Below are positions 31,688-42,637 of a stretch of 64,000 bases of DNA, in pieces. The position numbers and the translations under genes were made by a program. The DNA lies in NCBI GenBank assembly GCA_039707655.1, contig CM077666.1, positions 240,590,166 to 240,654,165 on the forward strand, read 5' to 3'. The DNA comes from Elymus sibiricus (lineage: Eukaryota > Streptophyta > Magnoliopsida > Poales > Poaceae). The notes beneath the pieces were generated by a model that saw nothing but the letters and a program-made list of their open reading frames with translations, had not been told where the DNA came from and searched no databases. Positions within the stretch are counted from its first letter, which is position 1. Each line of letters starts with the position of its first letter.

Positions 31688-32590
31688 TGTTGTAGGGTAG
31701 AACCCTAACTGAGGACTTTTTCACTCTTGGAGGGGGGAAAAGGGATGAACTCACAAAACACAAGAGGCAAATCACTCAAACAAACCCAAATCACACATCC
31801 ACTAGAGTAGCATACATAGATCCACAAGCATACATAGACAATCAAAGGAAAGTAGCACAAAGGTAAGGTTCTTCCCACTCCAAAGGAGGTGAGGTCTTGA
31901 TGATAGTCTTCTCCAAGAGGAGGTCTTGATATCCCTTGGGATCTTCTCTCTAGGAGGTCTTGATCTCCAAGAGGAGTGGTAGATGAGCAAAGCCCTCTAT
32001 GATATCTCAATACACTTTGCTAACCCTAACAAATAGTCTATCCTTGGAATATACAGTAGGTGGGAGGTAAGGGACGAAGTGGGGGCAAAACAGCCAACAC
32101 ACAGCCAGCTCGCTGGGAGGGGCCGTGCGCATGGGCTAAGTAGGCCCCATGCGCACGGGGGTCCCGTGTGCACGGTACACGCCCGTGCGCATGGGGTGCT
32201 ACAGCGGCGAGGCCTGTGCGCACGGGGTCCGGGGGGGCCGTGGGTACGGGGTGTCCAGTAGGTTTGCCGTAGCCCGTGCGCACGGGGTCCAAAGAGCCCG
32301 TGGGCACGGGGTCGCCTGGGTCATTCCTTCTTCTTCCCGTCGCTTGACTCCGTCTTCCTTGCGGTGCTCCCGTCCTTCTTCCTGAACTTGACGAGGCTCC
32401 TTAGCTTCTTGGAGGTCGACTCCATCATTCCTAATGATACATAGAGTTCCTTTGTGAGGTAGCATCCAAGTTCCATCCATATCCATATGAAAGTTGTAAA
32501 GGAGTGAGTTCACCTCGTTCTCGATGGCACGTGCGCAAGCTCTTGTCATAGGTCCACTTGGTGCTTGGTGAGTTGGTAAGGTATCCATGG
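31688..32590 (-). repeat. G5 3' LTR, main part
   Basis: It starts TGTTGTAGGG and continues after G4 at 40966-40991, ending GCTCCGCATCA. It carries a TATA-like box near 32048 on the element strand and the CR-like tail (GPMTRACARAIENEVNSLL) near 32490-32580. Confidence 0.88.
32123..32311. repeat. G5 3' LTR palindrome array, CCCGTGCGCACGGG type
   Basis: About eight units, several with one changed base (CATGGG, GTGTGCAC, GTGGGCAC cores). The same units in the same order occur in the 5' LTR at 46828-47048. Confidence 0.9.
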
Positions 32591-33494
32591 TGATGTAGGG
32601 TGGAACCCTATTTGACGATCTTTTCACCCTTTAGGAGGGGAAAAGGAGAGGAACAACAAAGTCAACCAAGGGAAATCACTCAAACAAACCCAAATCACAC
32701 ATCCACTAGGATAGCATGCATGAGATCCACAAGAATACAAGGACAATCCAAGGAAACAAGCACAAGGTAAAGTTCTTCCCACTCCGGAGGAGGTGAGGTC
32801 TTGATGATCTAGATGAGATCCTTCTCCCTTAGGAGGTCTTGATGATCCTATGATGGGGATCCTTCTCCCTAGAGAGGTCTTGATTCCCCAAGAGGAGATA
32901 CAAGGAGCAAAGCTCAACTAGATGTCTCAAAATACTTTGCTAACCCTAGAAAGGATGAGGAGGAGGTCTATTTATAGTCTAGGATGAAGTGGGGATGAGT
33001 GGACGAGATTACACGGCCGAATGGCCTAAAGCTGCTGTCAGGGGGCCGGATGTCCGGGCGTCGGGCCGGATGTCCGGCGGTTCGCGGGGGTGCCGGATGT
33101 CCGGCCCTGACGCCGGATGTCCGGTTGAAAGGGGCTCAGCTACTGTGATGGGGCGCCGGATTTCCGGGCAGGGGCCGGATGTCCGGGCCAGGGGTCGGAA
33201 GTCCGGCCGCTGTAGCTTTCCAGCGGTCTTCCTCCTCGCGCACGTCCGTCCGTGTACTTGCCGACTTGGCCTTCATTCCGAGCATTCCCGAGGCGGTCCT
33301 CTTCATACCTGATCACACATAGCACTTCGGCTTGAGGTAGTAGCCATGCCTCACTCGAGTCAAATGGAAGTTCACTTAGGAGAGATGTCACCTCGGTTTC
33401 GAGAGCTCTTGCACGTGCTCGTGTCATAGGTTCACTTGGCACTTTAGGATACGTAGGTAGGTCCATGGGGATGATCGTGGGATGCTCTGCATCA
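32591..33494 (-). repeat. G4 3' LTR (904 bp)
   Basis: It starts TGATGTAGGG and ends CTGCATCA. The TATA box on the element strand (CTATAAATAG) is at 32969-32978. The CR-like tail GPMTRARARALETEVTSLL is encoded near 33370-33430. Confidence 0.92.
33046..33206. repeat. G4 3' LTR palindrome array, CCGGATGTCCGG type
   Basis: Seven units with arms CCGGA/TCCGG around TG; one has TT (33163) and one is CGGAAGTCCGG. None of the GTGCGCAC type of the surrounding G5 LTR is present. Confidence 0.92.
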
Positions 33495-33508
33495 TCTCAC
33501 CCCCCTTG
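33495..33508 (-). other. G4 polypurine tract
   Basis: The element strand reads CAAGGGGGGTGAGA directly before the 3' LTR. Confidence 0.8.
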
Positions 33509-36500
33509 AAAAAGATCCGTCCTCGGATCGGAATCCACATCACATGGAAGGGAGATAGGTCCTTGACGTTGAATATGTCGCTCATGTTGTACTTGTCGCG
33601 AGGGATGTCGATCTTGTAGGCATTGTTGTTGAAGCGTGCGAGCACCTTGGAAGGTCCGTCGGCTAGAGCTAGTAACTTGGACTTGCGCTCGTTGGGGAAG
33701 CGGTCTTTGCGAAGGTGTAGCCACACAAGGTCGCCGGGGTGGAATACCATGGGTTGCTTGTTGATGTTGACCTTGGTCGCGAGTTGTTGTACTTGGCGCT
33801 CTATCGCATGCCTTGTATCTTCATGCATCTTCTTGAGGTAGCTCGCTCATGCACTCGCGTCCATGTCGATGCGTTCTTGTAGAGGTAGTGGTAGAATGTC
33901 CAATGGAGACAAAGGATTGAAGCCATAGACGACCTCGAAGGGGGACTTGCCGGTAGTAGAGTGTCGTGCTCGATTGTAGGCGTACTCGGCGATGGGTAAA
34001 CATTCCTCCTACTCCCTTATGTTCTTCTTGATCAACACGCGGAGTAGTGTGGAAAGAGTTCGGTTCGTGACCTCCGTTTGGCCGCTGGTTTGAGGGTGAT
34101 ATGCCGATGAGAATAGGAGTTTGATTCCGAGCTTGGCGCATAGTGTCTTCCAAAAGTAGCTAAGGAACTTGACGTCTCGGTCCGACACGATTGTCTTTGG
34201 CACTCCATGCAATCGCAAGATTTCCCTACAAATGAGATTTGCAACATGTGAAGCATCGTCTATCTTGTTGCAAGGAATGAAATGTGCCATCTTAGAGAAA
34301 CGGTCCACAACAACAAATACGGAATCTTTGCCATTTTGAGTTCGAGGCAAACCAAGGACGAAATCCATACTAATATCTTCCCATGGGTGATATGGAATAG
34401 GAAGTGGCATATATAGACCATGAGATTGAGCTTTGGACTTAGCTTTGCGGCATGTAGAGCACCGGTTGGTGTAGCGAGAAACGTCTCGAAACATCTTTGG
34501 CCAAAAGTAGTTCTTGGAGAGCGTAGCGAAGGTCTTGTCGCGTCCAAAATGTCCCATGAGTCCTCCACCATGAGCTTCTTGCAAAAGTAACAAACAAAGA
34601 GAAGACTCGGGAATACAAAGTTTGTTAGCTTTCATAAGGTAACCATCCTTCAAGTAATATTGCTCCCAAGTTTTATGTGGTAAACATTTGGCATAAGGAA
34701 TCGAAAATGATGCATCATGCGCATATAAGTCTTTAATGTGCTCAAATCCTATAACATTCAATTCAAGTTTAGTAACTAGCATGCATTTGCGTGAGAGAGC
34801 GTCCGCCACAACATTTTCCTTCCCTTTGATATACTTGATAACATAAGGAAATGACTCAATGAACTCACTCCATTTAGCATGACGCTTATTCAATTTGGTT
34901 TGACCCTTAAGGTACTTAAGCGTTTCATAATCCGTATGGATAAAAAATTCACGAGGGCGAAGGTAATGTTCCCACACATGCAAGACTCGCACTAAAGCAT
35001 ATAACTCTTTGTCATAGATGGGGTAGTTAAGTTGCGCGCCGGAGAGTTTCTCACTAAATTATGCAATAGGTCGCTTCTCTTGCATCAACACACCACCAAT
35101 ACCATTACCACTAGCGTCACAATGCACTTCTAAAGTTTTGTCAAAGTTGGGTAATGCAAGTAATGGAGCATGTTTAAGCAAGGTTTTAAGCTCATGAAAT
35201 GCGGCATCTTGAGATGGACCCCAAACAAATGGTGCATTCTTCTTACTCAATGCGTGCAATGGTGATGCAATGGTGCTAAAATCCTTCACAAAGCCACGAT
35301 AAAAGCCGGCTAAGCCAAGGAAACTACGCACTTGAAGCAAATTGGTTGGTTGTGGCCAATTCTTAATAGCATCAATTTTAGTTTCATCCACTTGAACACC
35401 CTTAGAGGAGACAACAAGCCCAAGAAAACAAGCTTATCAACACCAAATGTGCATTTTTCCATGTTAGCATAAAGTCGCTCGTCTCTAACAACTTGCAATA
35501 CGTCTCTAAGGTGTTTGACATGATCTTCAAGAGTTTCACTAAACACAAGGATGTCATCAAAATAAACCACAACACAAATACCAATATATTTGCGAAGAAC
35601 ATAATGCATCACACGTATAAAAGTGCTAGGAGCTTGCGACAAACCCATAGGCATGACTAACCATACATACAAGTCAAATTTGGTTTTGAAAGCGGTTTTC
35701 CATTCGTCACCTTCTTGCATGCGTATTTGATAGTAGGCACTTTTAAGATCAATTTTTGAGAAAATAGTGGCTCCACTAAGTTCATCAAGCATGTCATCAA
35801 GGCGTGGAATTGGATGTCTACATCTAACGGTGATAGCATTAATGGGACGGCAATCGGAACACATGCGATAAGTACCATCTTTCTTAGGCACAAGAATGAC
35901 CGGAACGGCACAAGGCTCAAGCTTTCACGTACATACCCATTCTCCATGAGATGTTGCACTTGCCTTTGTATCTCTTTGGTTTCTTCGGGGTTGACGCGGT
36001 AAGGTGCCTTGTTCGGTAGAGGTGCGCCGGGGATGAGGTCGATGCGGTGTTCGATTCCGCGAAGTGGAGGAAGTCCGGGAGGTAGCTCATCGGGAAATAT
36101 GTCCGCGAATTCCTGCAATAAATGAGATAAGACGAAAGGAAGATCTTGTGAAGTATTAGTCCGCACCACTTCATCTTTGCACACAAGCACAAAGTGAAGG
36201 ACACTTGATGGGCTCTCACTCACATCCCTCAAATCTCTTTTGGTGGCTAAAAGGACTAGGTCTCTCTTGTCGCTCATCGTGGAGTCGCTCATTTTTGGCT
36301 TGTGGAGCTCACTCTCTTTGTGGTGGTTCACTCGCTCACTTGTCTCTCCACGATGGGTAGATGCTTGCTTGTCCGCGATGACTTGACTTGGTGTCATAGG
36401 TCGAAGAACGAATTCCTTGCCCTTCATCTTGAAGCTATAATGATTGGTTCGTCCGTTGTGGATGACGCCGCGGTCGAATTGCCAAGGTCGTCCAAGGAGG

Positions 36501-36990
36501 AGATGGCATACGGACATAGGAACCACATCAAATTCCAAGGTATCTTTGCAGGCGCCGATCTTGAAGGATACTTAGACGGTCTGCTCCACTTGGATGGTGC
36601 CGGAGTCTTTAAGCCATTGGACCTTGTATGGGCGAGTGTGCTTCTTCTTGACCAATTGGAGCTTGGAGCACAATTCTTCACTTGCTAGGTTGTGACAACT
36701 TCCGCCGTCGATGATGACCTTGACGAAACGTCCTTGGATACCCGCTTTGGTATGGAAGATGTGGCAACGTTGATCTTCATCTTGATGTTGTTGAAGTGTC
36801 AAGACCTTGGAGACAACAAGAGCGGGGCTCGAATCATTGTCGCAAAACACTTGATCATCTTCTTCTTCATTCACTTGTCGATGCATTGCCACGTGCTCAA
36901 GTGCTTCCATTTCGTCTTCACTCATAGAGTCGTAGGTGCCGTCGGCGTTGAGGATCATAGTGCGTCGTGTGGGGCACTCCAAAGACTTGT
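33509..36990 (-). pseudogene. G4 pol: protease to integrase, multiply broken
   Basis: From right to left: a protease-like domain (VIIDGGSCHNLASEELCSKL), linker, RT ([29 protein letters not shown] near 35565), RNase H ([20 protein letters not shown]), integrase HHCC finger and core ([41 protein letters not shown]) and the C-terminal module. Breaks are CAA to TAA at 36570, one-base losses near 35912 and 35415, TAC to TAA near 35058, TGG to TAG near 34010 and CGA to TGA near 33848. The integrase has SGQTE where the other copies have DGQTE. Catalytic residues otherwise look intact. Confidence 0.9.
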
Positions 36991-38550
36991 GGCCTCGGCC
37001 CTTGCAATTAAAGCACTTGATGTCACTTGTCTTGTCGTTGGCATCCGTAGGAGTTGTTGACGACGAAGCTCGTGGCTTGGAGTTGCTTGTAGCAGTAGGA
37101 GGACGACTTGAAGATGTCGAAGGGTTCTTGTGGCTTGACTTGTCACGGGTACTTGGTGTAGCACGAGTCGTTGTAGGAGGTGTCGTAGTCTACATGCTTG
37201 AGTGTACGAACCGTAGGTCTTGGAAGAGTACTTGGAGTACTTGTAGTCATCTTGCACTTGACGCTCCGCTTTGGTGGCTTGGTGCACTAGCTCGAGGAGG
37301 TTGGATTAAGGTTGAAAGTCCACAATTTTCTTGATTGGATGGTTGAGACCGTTCAAGAAACGTGCCATCGTTTGTTCATCATCTTCCTTGACGTTGGCTC
37401 GTATCATTGCAATCTCCATTTCTTTGTAGTATTCTTCAACCGACTTGGTGCCTTGCCTGAGGAGTTGAAGTTTCTTGAAGAGGTCGCGGCTATAGTGTGT
37501 AGGCACAAAGCGAACTCTCATGACATCCTTCATTTGAGTCCACGTTGTGATAGGTGGTTCGCCTTTCTCTTGGCATCTCTCGACCACTTGCTCCCACCAA
37601 ATGAGAACATAGACTTGGAACTCAAGCGATGCCATGGCTACCTTCTCTTCTTCATTGTAGTCTTGTAGACGGAAAATCTTGTCAACCTTTAGAGCCCATG
37701 AGAGGTAGTCTTCGGGGTCGTTGCTTCCGGAAAACTTGGGCATGTTGAACTTGAGCTTGCCGTAGCGTTGTTCATCATTATTCCGATGTTGTCATCGTTC
37801 TTGTCTTGGAGGTGGGTTGTCATCCTCGTTTTCTTCTTGGTCCACGCGATTGGCTTGACGGTGGGGACGAGGTATTCTTGCCCGGTTCCTCCTTTCTTGA
37901 TTCTCTTCTTGGTGTGCGGCTTCTTCTTGGAGACGTGCCTCTTCTTCTTCACGCACGCAACGGTTGTGTTCGTCTAGAGCACGAGTGGCTTCGCGAAGGG
38001 CACGTTGTGCTTCGAGGGCTTGTTGTTCACGACGTTGTTGCTCTTGCCGAAGTGGATCGCCATCTTGGGCATCTTGTTGTTGACATCGTGGAACTTGCTC
38101 TTGGTGCGTGGCGCCTTGAACTTGATGGCGTTGACGTTTGCGCTCTCGAAGTCGTTGTTGCAAACCATTGCCATGTAATGTATTTTGGCGAGCTTGATGT
38201 TCTTGCCGAGGATGTAGACGAGCTCGAGGAAGACTTGCATCCGATGATGAATCCGAAGAATGGCGTCTTGACCGTGTTCTCCTTGTCGAGAAAGAAGTTG
38301 TAGAAGCGCGGTCAATCATCATGGCATGAAATTCTTCCATTTGTGTAGTAAGCTTGGTGTCAAGGTAGTCCCTTGTTCGCGTTTCGGAGTGATGCAAGTC
38401 GGTGGCGAGTTGCTCGATGCGATCACCCAAAGCTTCATTTTCTTGATGCAAGGCTGGTTGTACCCCAAAGAGATGGCTCTTGGAGACGTAGTCGTTCGGT
38501 GCTTCTTGCTCGTTGAAGAGAGGATTCGAAGATGTACCCGGCCTATCCAT
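36955..38550 (-). pseudogene. G4 gag
   Basis: The start is at MDRPGTSSNPLFNEQE (38550). A coiled-coil segment (NEALGDRIEQLATDLHHSET), an Arg/Gln/Glu-rich region and the gag domain (DPEDYLSWALKVDKIFRLQDY; VLIWWEQVVERCQEKG; LFKKLQLLRQGTKSVEEYY) are followed by a Ser/Thr-rich linker and a zinc knuckle near 36985-37020 in which the first residues read CFNCKGRGHKS. Stops occur near 37790 and 37306 (TAC to TAA), with a frameshift near 37195. The open frame extends upstream to an ATG at 38634. Confidence 0.87.
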
Positions 38551-39990
38551 CATGATCAAGTAGAGGTGAGTAGGAAGTGAGAGAACAAAACCAAAGTTAC
38601 CTTTTCCGAAGATTGAAGATGTATCGAGTATCACTCAATGTAATGCTATGATAGTAGAATTGGTACCGGGTTTGTTTCTCACACCTACACAAAAAGGCTT
38701 ATGGTGTAGCTTGGTTAGGATGGTGGCACAAAATAGTTGCAATTTGCAAGCAAGATATTAATAATGTTGAAAAAGATTCACAAGTTCGCAAGTGTAATGA
38801 GTAGACCAATAGCCAAAGTAGGACACGGAAACACACGCACTGATAGATAAATGAGGTCGTGCAACCAAGGAATGAGCTGAAAATGTGGGATCCACGGAAA
38901 ATACTCTTGTTGCACAACACTAGAGAGACGCTAGCACGATTGCTCAATAGGCGGATATGAACTTGTGCACAACCTATAAGAGACAGAACGTATGGCTTTC
39001 TATCTCACTTATACTATGTATGTATGAGTCCCGGTGAACTTGACACAATGATCAAAGATGCTATGTAATGTGGCGATGCTGTGGCTATTGCTTACAAGCA
39101 TGTTGCTCTTTTTCTTTTGCTTAGAAGCTTCTCTTTCTTTTGATGGATTCCTTTGGCCACCTATGCGAGATGCTCGTACGAAGATAGCAATGATGTATAT
39201 GCGGGAACAAAATTTGGCACAGAGATGATATGTGTATGCACGCTATGATAGCTATGCGGATCGGTATCACTAAAGTGCACAAGTAGCGTTGCCTGGCAAT
39301 ACTCAAATGGCTAGTCTCGTAGGAAAGTGACGCAAAAGATGGTCTTGGGGTTTCACAATGCAATGGCAAGGATATGAACAAGATGTCGTCGATGTTACCG
39401 TCCTTGCTTATGGTGAGGGTGTCACGATGGTGGAGTTGGTGTTGTCGATGATGAGTTCCGTGGCGATGATGAGCGGTGGTGATGTCGATGTCGAACCGTT
39501 CCTAAGTAGCCGAAACACGTTAGGAAGCGGCAAATCCGTGACTCAAAAATCTCGAAGTGGTGGAGTGGCTCAAGGGATTGCGGAAGAAACGGTGGGAAAA
39601 GGCGAAGAATTAAATAAAGTGTAAGTGTTGGCCTGCTGGTTTTCGAGGGGCCGGATGTCCGGGCCTTCTGGCCGGATGTCCGGGCACGCGGGCCGGATGT
39701 CCGGGCTGCTGGATCCGTGGATGAACTCGAAGAACAGGTAGGGAAAAGAAAAATTTGGGGCAAAATTCGGACGATTTTGTGGATGGAATCGATGGAGAAG
39801 ATGGGGGAAAGCTAGATCCACTCGAAAACAAGCAAATACATGGATAAAAATCAACAAAACATAATCAAACCAACAAATCACAAAAAAAATTGGTATGGCT
39901 ATTTTTGTGGGGAATTTTCGAAATTGGGCAAAAACAACAAAATCGGGGCTAGAAAGTGGAGGGGAGAGACTCCAAAGTGTGAATCAACGT
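38551..39990 (-). other. G4 5' leader
   Basis: A 1.4 kb non-coding leader, closely similar to that of G1 over 38700-39400. It holds the palindrome array at 39651-39704. No gene is seen. Confidence 0.75.
39651..39704. repeat. G4 leader palindrome array, CCGGATGTCCGG type
   Basis: Three exact 12-bp units at 39651, 39672 and 39693, each flanked by GG and GGC, with a constant 21-bp period. The motif is the same as in both G4 LTRs. Confidence 0.93.
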
Positions 39991-40002
39991 GGCTCTGATC
40001 CA
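39991..40002 (-). other. G4 primer binding site, degenerate
   Basis: The element strand reads TGGATCAGAGCC, which is TGGTATCAGAGCC of the initiator-Met complement with two bases lost and one A retained. It lacks the extra T of the other G elements. Confidence 0.65.
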
Positions 40003-40005
40003 AGA

Positions 40006-40960
40006 TGATGTAGGGTGGAACCCTATTTGATGATCTTTTCACACTTTAGGAGGGGAAAAGGAGAGGAACAACAAAGTCAACCAAGGGAAACCCCTCAAAC
40101 AAACCCAAATCACACATCCACTAGGATAGCATACATGAGATCCACAAAAATACAAGGACAATCCAAGGAAACAAGCACAAGGTAAAGTTCTTCCCACTTC
40201 GGAGGAGGTGAGGTCTTGATGATCTAGATGAGATCCTTCTCCCTTAGGACGTCTTGATGATCCTATGATGGGGATCCTTCTCCCTAGAGAGGTCTTGATT
40301 CCCCAAGAGGAGATACAAGGAGCAAAGCTCAACTAGATGTCTCAAAATACTTTGCTAACCCTAGAAAGGATGAAGAGGAGGTCTATTTATAGTCTAGGAC
40401 AAAGTGGGGATGAGTGGACGAGATTACACGACCGAATGGCCTAAAGCTGCTGTCACGGGGCCGGATGTCCGGGCGTCGGGCCGGATGTCCGGCGGTTCGC
40501 GGGGGTGCCGGATGTCTGGCCCTGGCGCCGGATGTTCGGCTGAAAGGGACTCAGCTACTGTGATGGGGCGCCGGATTTCCGGGCAGGGGCCGGATGTCCG
40601 GCCTGGCCGGCCGGATGTCCAGGCGCTGTAGCATCTTGACGGCTGGGCTGCGGCTGCTGTGCATTTCCTTCAGGGGCCGGATGTCCGGCCGCTGTAGCTT
40701 TCCAGCGGTCTTCCTCCTCGCGCATGTCCGTCCGTATACTTGCCGACTTGGTCTTTGTTCCGAGCATTCCCGAGGCGGTCACACATAGCACTTCGGCTTG
40801 AGGCAGTAGCCATGCCTCACTCGAGTCAAATGGAAGTTCACTTAGGAGAGATGTCACCTCGGTTTCGAGAGCTCTTGCACGTGCTCGTGTCATAGGTCCA
40901 CTTGGCACTTGAGGAGACGTAGGTAGGTCCATGGGGATGACCGTGGGATGCTCCGCATCA
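40006..40960 (-). repeat. G4 5' LTR (955 bp)
   Basis: Same ends as the 3' LTR, with scattered substitutions. It is longer through about 80 bp of extra array sequence at 40600-40680. The TATA box is at 40384-40393 on the element strand. Confidence 0.92.
40461..40688. repeat. G4 5' LTR palindrome array, CCGGATGTCCGG type
   Basis: Eight to nine units. The last part (40606-40688) repeats the order unit, CTGTAGC, unit, CTGTAGC, which suggests a segmental duplication or its loss from the 3' LTR. Confidence 0.9.
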
Positions 40961-40991
40961 CATGGGGATGATCGAAGGATGCTCCGCATCA

Positions 40992-42637
40992 TCTCCCCCC
41001 CCTTGGGAAAGATCCGCCTTCGGATCAATATCTTCATCACCATGGTAGGGGGATAGATCCTTGACGTTGAAGGTGTCACTCACGTTGTACTTGTCTCGCG
41101 GGATGTCGATCTTGTATGCATTGTCGTTGATGCGTGCTAGCACCTTGAATGGCCCATCGGCACGAGGTAGGAGCTTTGACTTTCGTTCGTTGGGGAAGCG
41201 ATCTTTGCGAAGGTGTAACCACACGAGATCACCGGGGTTGAACACCATGGGGTTCTTGTTTGCGTTGAGCTTGTTGGCGAGTCGGTGGACTTGGCGTTCT
41301 ATCGTGAGCCTTGTGTCTTCATGCACCTTCTTGATATATGTTGCTCTTGCGCTTGCGTCCAAGTTCGCTCGTTCTTGTAGTGGTAGCGGTAGGATGTCCA
41401 ATGGCGACAAAGGGTTGAAGCCAATGATCACTTCGAAGGGAGACTTGCCCGTGGTAGAGTGTCTTGCCCGATTGTAGGCGTACTCGGTGATCGGTAGGCA
41501 TTCTTCCCATTCCGTGAGGTTCTTCTTGATCAACACGCGAAGTAGTGTAGAGAGCGTGCGGTTGGTGACTTCCGTTTGCCCGTCAGTTTGTGGGTGATAG
41601 GCCGACATGAATAGGAGCCTGATCCCAAGCTTGCCGCATAGTGTCTTCCAAAAGTAGCTAAGGAACTTGACGTCGCGGTCCGATACAATCGTCTTGGGCA
41701 TTCCATGAGGTCGCAAGATTTCCCTACAAAACAAATTTGCAACATGTGAAGCATCGTCGTTCTTGTGACATGGAATGAAATGTGCAATTTTAGAGAAACG
41801 GTCAACGACTACAAAAACCGAGTCTTTTCCATTTTTTGTTCTAGGCAAGCCAACACAAAATCCATACTAATGTCTTCCCATGGATGATATGGTATAGGAA
41901 GTGGCATATGTAACCCACGAGATTGAGCTTGTGACTTAGCTTTGCGACATGTGGAGCATCGGTTGGTGTAGCGTGCGGCATCGCGAAACATCTTGGGCCA
42001 ATAGTACTTGTTGGAGAGCGTGGCAAAAGTCTTGTCGCGACCGAAATGTCCCATAAGTCCACCGCCGTGAGCCTCTTGCAAAAGCAACAAACGAAGAGAA
42101 GACTTGGGAACACAAAGTGTGTTAGCGCCCATAAGGTATCCATCCTTGATATAATATCGCTCCCAATAAGTGTTAGCAAGACATTTGGCATAAGGAGTTG
42201 CAAATGAATCATCATGCTCATATAACTTTTTAATGTGTTCAAAGCCAATAACATTCAATTCAAGTTGGGTAACTATCATGCACTTGCGTGAAAGAGCGTC
42301 CGCTACAACATTCTCCTTTCCCTTGATATATTTGATGATGTAAGGGAAGGACTCAATAAATTCAGTCCATTTAGCATGCCGTTTATTCAATTTTGTTTGA
42401 CCTTTTAGGTACTTAAGTGTTTCATGATCGGTATGAATGACAAATTCACGAGGTCGGAGATAATGCTCCCAAACATGCAAGACTCTCACCAAATCATACA
42501 ACTCTTTGTCATAGATGGGATAATTAAGTTGAGCACCGGAAAGCTTTTCACTAAAATATGCAATGGGTCGCTTTTCTTGCATTGAAACACCACCTATGCC
42601 ATTACCACTAGCGTCACAATGCACTTCAAATGTTTTT
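40992..42637 (-). pseudogene. G5 RNase H and integrase
   Basis: RNase H ([39 protein letters not shown]) begins abruptly at the deletion junction. Integrase follows with the HHCC finger ([22 protein letters not shown]), the core (MDFVL then [43 protein letters not shown]) and the module [20 protein letters not shown]. One base or more is lost near 41845, splitting the frame. The polypurine tract (element strand CAAGGGGGGGGAGA, 40992-41005) sits in frame at the end. Confidence 0.9.

Larger units (their letters stand above)
32591..40960 (-). mobile_element. G4: complete gypsy element (8.4 kb)
   Basis: Two LTRs (32591-33494 and 40006-40960), polypurine tract, pol, gag, leader and a degenerate primer site, with perfect CATGG duplications at 32586-32590 and 40961-40965. 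It is the only G element with both LTRs whole and all domains present in the window, although the frames are broken at many points. Confidence 0.94.

Noticed and set aside
33424..33828. A chromodomain after integrase in the G family
   Set aside because: After the GPFKVLA-type module the frame goes straight to SPFHG and the polypurine tract. No chromodomain-like residues were seen; only the CR-like tail in the LTR remains.
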